Of a DNA stretch of 22,171 bases, positions 6,529-12,866 are shown piece after piece. The stretch covers positions 1 to 22,171 of the forward strand of contig CAYPJO010000026.1 in assembly GCA_964411065.1 (NCBI GenBank). The letters are read 5' to 3'. This DNA comes from DYHD01 sp964411065. Lineage in GTDB: Bacteria; Nitrospirota; Thermodesulfovibrionia; Thermodesulfovibrionales; Dissulfurispiraceae. Numbering within the stretch: position 1 is the stretch's first letter; every line of letters starts with the position of its first letter. The notes under the pieces are model-generated. The model was given only the letters and a program-made list of their open reading frames with translations. It ran no database searches and was not told the origin of the DNA. A program made the position numbers and the translations under genes.

Positions 6529-8115
6529 CTATCTTAAACGTTCGCTCAGCAAAATTGTTTCCGCCTCTTCAAGGTCTGCTTCCATAATATATGGAATTCC
6601 TGTAACCTCTGCTGCCTCTTTTGTTAATGAGACTAAATCTTTTCTATCAATATATTTTATAGCAAATTTTCTTGCACCTGCCATAAGCTGTTGTAATCCT
6701 GACCTCAGCCTATCGCAAAAAGTGTACATGGCAATAGCTCCGTAAGGTAGTTTTTCAAAATCTTTGCCGTATTTTGTTTTCAGCGTTTCAAAAGTTATGA
6801 ATATCCTCTCTGGAACATCGCCATACTTTTTAATCTCAGTAGGTAATTTTTCCTCTTGTAACCATTTTTGAATATTTTTCCCTACGAATGCAGGGATCAT
6901 CAATGCCCTTCCCATACAAACTGCTTTAAAAAAGGGTGAGCCGAGTGCAAGTGCTTTAAAAATATGATCTTCCAAAGAAAAACCGCCTGCGATGGCAAGA
7001 TCTGGAACGTGCTTACCTTTTGCTTTAAGTTGTGAAGCAAACTTATATGCTATTGATTGAAGATAAATTGTTGGTATTCCCCATTCATTCATCATTCTCC
7101 ATGGGCTCATTCCTGTACCGCCACCAGCTCCATCAATTGTAAGAAGGTCTATACCTGCATCAGAGGAGAATCTTAAAGCTCTTGCAAGGTCAGTAATTCT
7201 GTATGCGCCTGTTTTAAGGGATATGAATTTTGCTCCTATGCTTCTATAATGTTCTACTGCCTTCATGAAACTTTCATATTCGACCATCCCAAGTCTTGAA
7301 TGTCTCTCAAATTCCCTGATTCCCTCTTCTTTAAAAGCAGCCTGAACTGTTGGGTCTGTAGGGTCTGGCACTACAATATATCCCCTATTTTTTAATTCTA
7401 TTGCTCTTTCGAGCGTTTTGAGTTTTACTTCTCCTCCGATGTTTTTTGCACCCTGTCCCCATTTCAACTCTATACACTCGACTCCAAGTTTCTCAATAGC
7501 ATATTCTGCTGATTTAAGACGGGTATCCTCAACATTTTGTTGGAGGATAACCGCACCAGCCCCGTTATACCAATCTTTAAAACATTTCGCTCTTCTTTCC
7601 AATTCAGGAGATTTTATAACAGCTCCATTTTTGAACTCAGCTTTTGGATCCATACCAACGACATTTTCCCCAATGACCACTATAATACCAGAGATAGCTG
7701 CTCCAATAGCGAGACCTTCCCAGTTATCTTTAGCAATATCTGTCGATCCTAATGCGCCTGTAAATACAGGAATATTTAGTTTGATTTTATGTTTATTACC
7801 AATTTCTGTCTCTGTTGATACGGCTGGAAAGATTGCTAAATCAGGATCTGGGCTTATGCCAACTGCTCCTACACAGGTCCCTTGAATATTCAGGTGTGAA
7901 TAGTCAACAGGATATCTCTTTGTTGCTCCTGCCGTGATTTTTCCAAAGGGAGAGGGATAGATAACTTCCCTACCACGATAAGATGACTTTCCAATCTCAC
8001 AAAGACCTGGGCAACCATCTAAGCAGACTGAACATATACCAGAATAAGGTGCTGGGTCGGGAACTCTGTTTTTTGTTCCTGTGGCAGAACTTACGTTAGG
8101 TATACCTATTTCCAT
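6529..8115 (-). CDS. FMN-binding glutamate synthase domain protein (paralogue)
   Basis: The 528-residue protein carries the FMN-dependent synthase domain of glutamate synthase (the part that makes glutamate from 2-oxoglutarate and ammonia). It has no fused glutaminase or GXGXG domain. Key regions are WGQGAKNIGGEV (about residues 219-230), the DGAGGGTGMSPW flavin/substrate loop (about 328-339) and the FMN phosphate-site segment AIAGGFSLEDHIFKALALG. Instead of the C-terminal 3Fe-4S cysteines of ordinary GltB it has an N-terminal cluster GICSVCLDGCPGLCEIG (Cys28, 31, 35, 39), probably binding an iron-sulfur cluster. A second, classical copy lies at 11193-12866. A strong ribosome-binding site (AAGGAGG) precedes the ATG. 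nrpR and glnB follow in the same direction, suggesting nitrogen control. Exact donor and reaction are not proven, since this paralogue group is little characterised. Confidence 0.85.
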   Translation of the reverse strand: MEIGIPNVSSATGTKNRVPDPAPYSGICSVCLDGCPGLCEIGKSSYRGREVIYPSPFGKITAGATKRYPVDYSHLNIQGTCVGAVGISPDPDLAIFPAVSTETEIGNKHKIKLNIPVFTGALGSTDIAKDNWEGLAIGAAISGIIVVIGENVVGMDPKAEFKNGAVIKSPELERRAKCFKDWYNGAGAVILQQNVEDTRLKSAEYAIEKLGVECIELKWGQGAKNIGGEVKLKTLERAIELKNRGYIVVPDPTDPTVQAAFKEEGIREFERHSRLGMVEYESFMKAVEHYRSIGAKFISLKTGAYRITDLARALRFSSDAGIDLLTIDGAGGGTGMSPWRMMNEWGIPTIYLQSIAYKFASQLKAKGKHVPDLAIAGGFSLEDHIFKALALGSPFFKAVCMGRALMIPAFVGKNIQKWLQEEKLPTEIKKYGDVPERIFITFETLKTKYGKDFEKLPYGAIAMYTFCDRLRSGLQQLMAGARKFAIKYIDRKDLVSLTKEAAEVTGIPYIMEADLEEAETILLSERLR

Positions 8116-8235
8116 AAAATTTTAAACCTCCTTATTTAGTATTATTTAATAGTTTTAAGTATTAATTGATTTAGAAGACAAAAAAATTCAAATTCCTAAG
8201 GTGCATCTTTAGGGCATTGACTGTAATTTTTCAAT

Positions 8236-8285
8236 CAGAATAATTTTACAAAAAATAAAACAGAATAATTTTACAAAAAATAAAA
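8236..8285. repeat. Perfect 25-base tandem duplication upstream of the FMN-domain gene
   Basis: Two identical, directly adjacent 25-base units lie at 8236-8260 and 8261-8285. Each begins CAGAATAATTTTACA and ends in an A-rich tail. They sit between the regulator stop (8292) and the start of the gene at 8115, about 120 bases upstream of its ATG. They could be duplicated binding sites or a recent slippage duplication. Only two copies and no spacers means this is not a CRISPR array. Confidence 0.7.
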
Positions 8286-8291
8286 ATTTCA

Positions 8292-9563
8292 TCATCGTAA
8301 TGATACAGAAATTAACTTTGCTATATCACCTCCTTCATTCCTCCACTGTGAAGGCAAATGATCTTTTAAATCTAAGGTATCACCCTCTATGAGTTGCTCA
8401 GTCTTTTCTTTTATTAGTACTTTGAGCCAACCATTTATTATATGGATTAATTCTCTGGATCTGTCGGCTGAAAAATGACCTTTAAAAGTCGTTTTTGGTG
8501 GAAATATAATGAGCCTGAATAAAAGGTTTTCCTCTTGCCTTATTGTGTATATTTTTATCTCATCTAAAATATCAGGTTCTTTAGCAAAAATCTCCTGAGC
8601 TTTTAATATTAAATAATCTGGGGCTGCTTTTTTATTTTCTAAAATTTCAGAGGGGTTTACCTTTAAAGCGCTACATATCTGGAGAAAGGAGCTTAGAGAA
8701 GGAATTATCTGGTTATTTTCGAATTGAGAGATGAAGCTTGCAGTCAAACCAACTTTCTCAGATAATTCCTTCTGACTGAGACCTTGTTTTATCCTTATCT
8801 CTTTAATGGCTCCGCCTATGTCCCCAAGAGAAATTCTCTTAGGTGCATAGATCTGTATATCACTGCCCTCTATTTCATAAAAGTGGGGTTTAAAGGCGTC
8901 TCTATTTTGTCTCCCTTCAAGTTTAATAGCCTTTATATGTAGCTTGTCTCTTTTTTTGTAGAGTTCTAATACCACCTGAGTGATATGCCTTAAATTGGCT
9001 TTAAATTGTTGACTATGGGCGTCTTTTTCCAAAACCCAGTAAGCGACAGTCTCCATATCGTATAATTTAGGACAAAGATATGTAAAAAACTTATAGGCTT
9101 TTTCCTCGTCGCTCCACAAATCTTGCATACCTGTAAGGCTATCGAAAACATATCTTATTGGGCCATGACAATGACTCTCTATTGAATTAAGTTGTTTATT
9201 GAAACTTTCAATGTCCATGGGGTTCTCGGCTTTAATAATGTTTAAGTTGTGCTTAGCCTCATAGAATTGTAAAAACTTACTGTCCTTCTTACCTTTACCA
9301 GTAGTGAAACAGTCAAAGAGATAAAAAAGGTCTTTATTACTAGTATTTTTAATATTTTTAATATTTTTAATTATGCTCTGGGGAGAACGATTAAAGCTTA
9401 TATAAATTAGACAATGGTTATCGTTAAAGGACTGCTGGATAAAATGTTCTATGAATAACTCAAAATTGGTACCAGCCTCAACTTCCCAAACAACATTGTC
9501 GCCAATGTATAGTGAATCTATTAGTGAATCAAGAGTTTTTATTCCTGAAGATATTTTATACAT
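8292..9563 (-). CDS. Transcriptional regulator: KaiC/RadA-like domain without P-loop + XRE HTH + cupin
   Basis: This 423-residue protein has three parts. Residues 1-240 look like a RecA/KaiC-type ATPase fold: SSGIKTLDSLI at the start, a Walker-B-like RYVFDSLTGM (137-145) and DMETVAYWVLEK. The expected P-loop reads WEVEAGTNFELF (26-37) and lacks the GKT/S residues, so nucleotide hydrolysis is doubtful. Residues about 249-309 are a clear XRE helix-turn-helix (EIRIKQGLSQKELSEKVGLT, then FISQFENNQIIPSLSSFLQI). Residues about 345-420 are a cupin with HFSADRSRELIHIINGWL and EGDTLDLKDHLP, a ligand or metal-binding sensor. The gene is divergent from the glutamate synthase operon at 10105, and the motif acggtaacc occurs at both promoters, so it probably controls that operon and itself. 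The ribosome-binding site (AAAAGG) overlaps this motif. The ligand is unknown. Confidence 0.85.
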   Translation of the reverse strand: MYKISSGIKTLDSLIDSLYIGDNVVWEVEAGTNFELFIEHFIQQSFNDNHCLIYISFNRSPQSIIKNIKNIKNTSNKDLFYLFDCFTTGKGKKDSKFLQFYEAKHNLNIIKAENPMDIESFNKQLNSIESHCHGPIRYVFDSLTGMQDLWSDEEKAYKFFTYLCPKLYDMETVAYWVLEKDAHSQQFKANLRHITQVVLELYKKRDKLHIKAIKLEGRQNRDAFKPHFYEIEGSDIQIYAPKRISLGDIGGAIKEIRIKQGLSQKELSEKVGLTASFISQFENNQIIPSLSSFLQICSALKVNPSEILENKKAAPDYLILKAQEIFAKEPDILDEIKIYTIRQEENLLFRLIIFPPKTTFKGHFSADRSRELIHIINGWLKVLIKEKTEQLIEGDTLDLKDHLPSQWRNEGGDIAKLISVSLR

Positions 9564-9577
9564 GGTATACGGTAACC
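9564..9577. promoter_or_regulatory. Operator-like half-site at the regulator's own start
   Basis: The bases ggtatacggtaacc lie directly before the regulator ATG, overlapping its ribosome-binding site and the expected transcription start. The core acggtaacc (9569-9577) recurs identically at 9886-9894 in the glutamate synthase promoter. Autorepression is the simplest reading. Confidence 0.5.
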
Positions 9578-9590
9578 TTTTGTCATTGAT

Positions 9591-9619
9591 TTTAAACTTT
9601 AATGAACGTCTTTTGTCAA
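9591..9619 (-). promoter_or_regulatory. Promoter of the HTH-cupin regulator
   Basis: On the minus strand, TTGACA (9614-9619) is followed after 17 bases by TTTAAA (9591-9596). This is a good -35 and acceptable -10, giving a leader of about 20 bases that contains the acggtaacc motif. Confidence 0.55.
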
Positions 9620-9780
9620 GGATTTCTCTTTAATAAAGAATTTTTCTTAATTTCTATAACATTAAATTTCTTGTTCTTCCTTTTTCTTTTCATTTGGAGT
9701 CTATAGTTTTAAACTCTGTGACTTAACTACAAACTTTTTTATTTTTTAAATGATTCTTATCCCTTTCAATTAGTTTTAAC

Positions 9781-9803
9781 TAAGATGATTGGAAATCATC
9801 TTA
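9781..9803. promoter_or_regulatory. Inverted repeat, 10-base perfect arms
   Basis: Arms taagatgatt and aatcatctta flank a three-base centre (gga). It lies upstream of the glutamate synthase promoter and no gene ends here, so a protein-binding site is more likely than a terminator. The cognate protein is unknown; it is not the same motif as the 9881-9908 palindrome. Confidence 0.55.
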
Positions 9804-9848
9804 TGTATAAATGAGATATAAATAGAGATAAATTTTTATTGACTTTTG

Positions 9849-9877
9849 TTGTCAAAGGGAGATTAAATAATTAATAT
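9849..9877 (+). promoter_or_regulatory. Promoter of the glutamate synthase operon
   Basis: TTGTCA (9849-9854), 17 bases, then TAATAT (9872-9877). The predicted start near 9884 falls inside the palindrome at 9881-9908, where a bound protein would block transcription. An alternative -35 (TTGACT, 9839) has no good -10. Confidence 0.5.
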
Positions 9878-9880
9878 ATA

Positions 9881-9908
9881 CTTAAACGGTAACCGATTGC
9901 CGTTTAAG
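9881..9908. promoter_or_regulatory. 28-base near-palindromic operator of the glutamate synthase operon
   Basis: The left half cttaaacggtaacc matches the reverse complement of the right half gattgccgtttaag at 12 of 14 positions. It contains the 9-base motif acggtaacc that also occurs at the divergent regulator's start (9569-9577). It overlaps the predicted transcription start, as a repressor site would. Confidence 0.65.
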
Positions 9909-10104
9909 AGGTTTGTGATTTTTGAGTCTAAGTAAAGATTCTTGATACTCAAGTTTCTTGATTAAAAAACTTATAAGCAAGTAGCGATTAAAGCTATTTA
10001 GAGCATTTTAGCATTATTAAAAGCTAAGATTTTAAGTTTATTATATAAAGGTACTGAAATGAGATTTTTAGAAATAATTTTATAATTTATAAAAGAGGTT
10101 TCAG

Positions 10105-11226
10105 ATGTGTAGATTAGCTGCGATAACTTCAAATGAGTATATCTCTCCTATAGAGCCAATCTTAGCTCTTGAGACTATGAAGGAGGGGCATGATGGCTCG
10201 GGTCTTGGTATTGTAATGAAAAATTTGAATGGCGAGTTTGAATTATTTAAGGAATACCCTATTCTTTCGGGAGTATGCTCAAAAAAGGGAGTTGAGATAT
10301 TAGACAAATATATGGACAGATTAGGTTTCAAACTCAAACATGTATGGACTCCAAGAGTGAAGAAACTAAAAGGTCTCAAGCTGAGAGAGTATTATTTTGC
10401 AAGAGTTTATGATTATCCAGAGAGTTATCACAAGAAGTCTCTGAAAGAGAAGGAAGATCTTCTTCTGACTACACGCATAAATTTAAGAAAGCTTGGTGAA
10501 GCTGACGAATCAATCTTTGTTTTTTCCTTTTATCCTGATGTCATTACCATAAAAGAAGTCGGTGACCCCTTGCAGTTAGCAGAAGCTTTTAGTTTAGATA
10601 AAGATTCTTTAAAGGCAAAGATTATATTTGCACAGGGAAGACAGAATACTAATTATTCTGTTTATCTCTACGCATGCCATCCCTTCTTCATACAAGGCTA
10701 TTGCACGATGACAAATGGTGAAAATACTGCATTTGTCCCTATAAGAGAGTTTCTTATGAGCCGGGGATTTCCAGGATATATAGGTTATAATAGTGATAGT
10801 GAGGTTTTTACTCACATCTTACATTATATAGTAAGGCAGTTGGGATACCCCTTACATTATTACAAAGACATTATCACACCTTTAAGTAATTTCGAGATAG
10901 AAGGGAGACCTGATAAGGTAGCCTTGAAGCTTATAAAGAGATCTCTAAGGCCTCTCTGCATAGACGGACCTAATATGATTATAGGGTTTACCCCTGATGG
11001 AACATGCTTCATGGTACAGGATTCGAAAAAACTCCGTCCAGGGGTTGTAGGCGGGTTTAAGGGGAAATATGCATTGATGTCCGAAGAGTGTGGACTCGAT
11101 AAGGTCATACCTTCAAGGGATAAATCTCAGGATGTTTTCCCGATGAAATATGATATGGTGATTGTCTCACCTGAAGCAGAGGAGATCAAAGTATGGAATC
11201 AACAGTTAGGCAGATTAATGAATTAA
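10105..11226 (+). CDS. gltB1: Glutamate synthase, glutamine amidotransferase subunit
   Basis: The 373-residue protein is the separate glutaminase part of an archaeal-type split glutamate synthase. It starts MCRLAAI, so Cys2 becomes the N-terminal nucleophile after Met removal, as in class II (Ntn) glutamine amidotransferases that release ammonia from glutamine. Other family features are EGHDGSGLGI near residues 27-36 and the CTMTNGENTAFVPIREFL stretch near 200-217, which lines the glutamine site. A ribosome-binding site (AGAGG) precedes the ATG. The next gene starts 34 bases before this gene's stop, so the two are tightly coupled. The leader is about 220 bases and its promoter carries the operator shared with the divergent regulator. 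Confidence 0.9.
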   Translation: MCRLAAITSNEYISPIEPILALETMKEGHDGSGLGIVMKNLNGEFELFKEYPILSGVCSKKGVEILDKYMDRLGFKLKHVWTPRVKKLKGLKLREYYFARVYDYPESYHKKSLKEKEDLLLTTRINLRKLGEADESIFVFSFYPDVITIKEVGDPLQLAEAFSLDKDSLKAKIIFAQGRQNTNYSVYLYACHPFFIQGYCTMTNGENTAFVPIREFLMSRGFPGYIGYNSDSEVFTHILHYIVRQLGYPLHYYKDIITPLSNFEIEGRPDKVALKLIKRSLRPLCIDGPNMIIGFTPDGTCFMVQDSKKLRPGVVGGFKGKYALMSEECGLDKVIPSRDKSQDVFPMKYDMVIVSPEAEEIKVWNQQLGRLMN

Positions 11227-12866
11227 AGCATAATACAGATAATTCTCTTAAAGACTTACCTTATATAGTGAGATGGCGGGATGACCGTTGTACCCGTTGT
11301 GGTAGATGTACTGCAGTATGCCCTGTAAAGGCAATAACTCCATCTGTTAAGGTTAAGAGAGTTGTTTATTCAGATGGTGATAACCCTATGCCTCAAGTAG
11401 TAAGGAGAGTGGTGCAGGTCATTGAGCAAGTTAAAAATATGGAAAACTGTTGTGTGGGTTGTGCAACCTGCTCTTTAGTCTGCCCAAATGAAGCTATAGA
11501 GCCAGAACTTAATCAACAAAATAAATTCCTTTTCTTCAAAAACAAAGGAGGGGAAGGTTATAAAAGAGGTGGAAGAAGAAACGATCCTTCTATTTCTACC
11601 CTTGATCGCTTGAAATTTACCCGAATCTCTATGCTAACTGACCCAGCTCTTGATGCTGCAAGGCACGAATTTAGGATAAGGTCTTATATTGGCAGAATTC
11701 TTCCGCCAGAAGAACTTCCTTTAAAGCTAAGCAATGGTAAGCTTGTTTTTGATGATGAACGCGCAATGTTCATACCTCCTGTTAGAGAGATATTTCCTAT
11801 AATGATTGGCAGTATGTCTATAGGAGCTTTATCACCACCTATGTGGGAAGGGCTTGCTATGGGAGTTGCCTATTTGAATGAAGTTGAAGGACTTCCAGTT
11901 GTAATGTGTACTGGTGAAGGAGGGGTTCCGCCTAAACTCTTAAAATCGAGGTTTGTTAAGTATTTTATAATACAAATTGCTTCAGGTTATTTCGGTTGGG
12001 ATGAGATAATACATGCTATACCTGATATGGTAGATGATCCAGCAGGGATAGAAATTAAATATGGACAGGGAGCAAAACCAGGAGACGGCGGTTTATTAAT
12101 GGCTCAAAAGGTTACAAATCTTATCGCTAAGATTAGAGGTGTTCCTCAATCTGTAGATCTGGCATCACCGCCAACACACCAAACAAAATATTCTATAGAA
12201 GAGTCGGTAGCTAAGATGATTCAATCTATGTCAATGGCTTTTGGTTTTAGGGTGCCGGTATATCCCAAGATATCAGGCACAAAGACTGCAAAAGCGGTTT
12301 TAAATAATCTTGCAAGGAATCCTTTTGCTTCAGCTCTTTGTATAGATGGTGAAGATGGAGGTACTGGAGCTGCATATAATGTATCTATGGACAAAATGGG
12401 GCATCCCATAGTTTCAAATATAAGGGAATGTTATCTTGATCTTGTTAAGCAAGGTAAACAGAATGAACTACCGCTAATAGCGGCTGGCGGCATCGGTAAA
12501 AAGGGTAATTTAGCTGCAAACACAGCAGCTCTAATAATGCTTGGAGCTTCTGCTGTAGCAGTAGGCAAATATATTATGCAAGCTACAGCTGGGTGTTTTG
12601 GGGATGAATATAATCGCTGTAATCTCTGCAACACAGGCTACTGTCCCCGAGGCATTGCTACTCAGGACCCCAAGCTTTACAGACGGCTCGATTCTGAGAA
12701 AGTTGCAGAGAGAGTAGTAGAAGTCTTTAAGGCTGCTGATGTGGAACTCAGAAAAATCTTTGCTCCTATGGGCAGAAGTACAGAGTTGCCGATTGGTATG
12801 TCCGACGGCTTAAGTATAGATGATAAAGCAATGGCTGAAAGATTGGAGATTAGTTATGCATGCTAA
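11193..12866 (+). CDS. gltB2: Glutamate synthase, FMN/Fe-S synthase subunit with N-terminal ferredoxin domain
   Basis: This 557-residue subunit makes glutamate from 2-oxoglutarate and the ammonia delivered by the amidotransferase. Two 4Fe-4S ferredoxin motifs are at the N-terminus (Cys33, 36, 39, 43 and Cys87, 90, 93, 97). The FMN-dependent synthase domain follows (about 150-530), with IGSMSIGALS, KYGQGAKPGDGG, DGEDGGTGAAY and AAGGIGKKGNLA. The 3Fe-4S cysteines of classical glutamate synthase are present in CNLCNTGYCPRGIATQDP (Cys476, 479, 484). The start at 11193 lies inside the upstream gene but has a good ribosome-binding site (GAGGAG); no alternative start precedes the ferredoxin part. 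The gene overlaps the next one by 11 bases. This is the classical copy, unlike the paralogue at 6529-8115. Confidence 0.93.
   Translation: MESTVRQINELKHNTDNSLKDLPYIVRWRDDRCTRCGRCTAVCPVKAITPSVKVKRVVYSDGDNPMPQVVRRVVQVIEQVKNMENCCVGCATCSLVCPNEAIEPELNQQNKFLFFKNKGGEGYKRGGRRNDPSISTLDRLKFTRISMLTDPALDAARHEFRIRSYIGRILPPEELPLKLSNGKLVFDDERAMFIPPVREIFPIMIGSMSIGALSPPMWEGLAMGVAYLNEVEGLPVVMCTGEGGVPPKLLKSRFVKYFIIQIASGYFGWDEIIHAIPDMVDDPAGIEIKYGQGAKPGDGGLLMAQKVTNLIAKIRGVPQSVDLASPPTHQTKYSIEESVAKMIQSMSMAFGFRVPVYPKISGTKTAKAVLNNLARNPFASALCIDGEDGGTGAAYNVSMDKMGHPIVSNIRECYLDLVKQGKQNELPLIAAGGIGKKGNLAANTAALIMLGASAVAVGKYIMQATAGCFGDEYNRCNLCNTGYCPRGIATQDPKLYRRLDSEKVAERVVEVFKAADVELRKIFAPMGRSTELPIGMSDGLSIDDKAMAERLEISYAC

Larger units (their letters stand above)
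9564..10104. other. Divergent regulatory region between regulator and glutamate synthase operon
   Basis: This 541-base non-coding region holds, left to right: the regulator's promoter with motif acggtaacc (9569-9577), an AT-rich stretch, a 23-base inverted repeat (9781-9803), a plus-strand promoter (9849-9877), a 28-base near-palindrome containing the same motif (9881-9908), and about 200 bases of leader before the ATG at 10105. The leader can pair TTGAGT with ACTCAA (about 9920-9951), but no known riboswitch was recognised. Confidence 0.65.

Noticed and set aside
7418..7885. Plus-strand ORF of 155 codons
   Set aside because: It is antisense to the conserved glutamate synthase domain gene and its translation is proline/serine-rich without motifs.
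8236..8285. Possible CRISPR array
   Set aside because: There are only two copies, directly adjacent, with no spacers and no cas genes.
9341..9370. Three copies of a 9-base unit (tattttaa-type) inside the regulator gene
   Set aside because: It encodes an in-frame IKN repeat in a linker-like stretch; slippage would keep the frame and no phase-switch role is supported.
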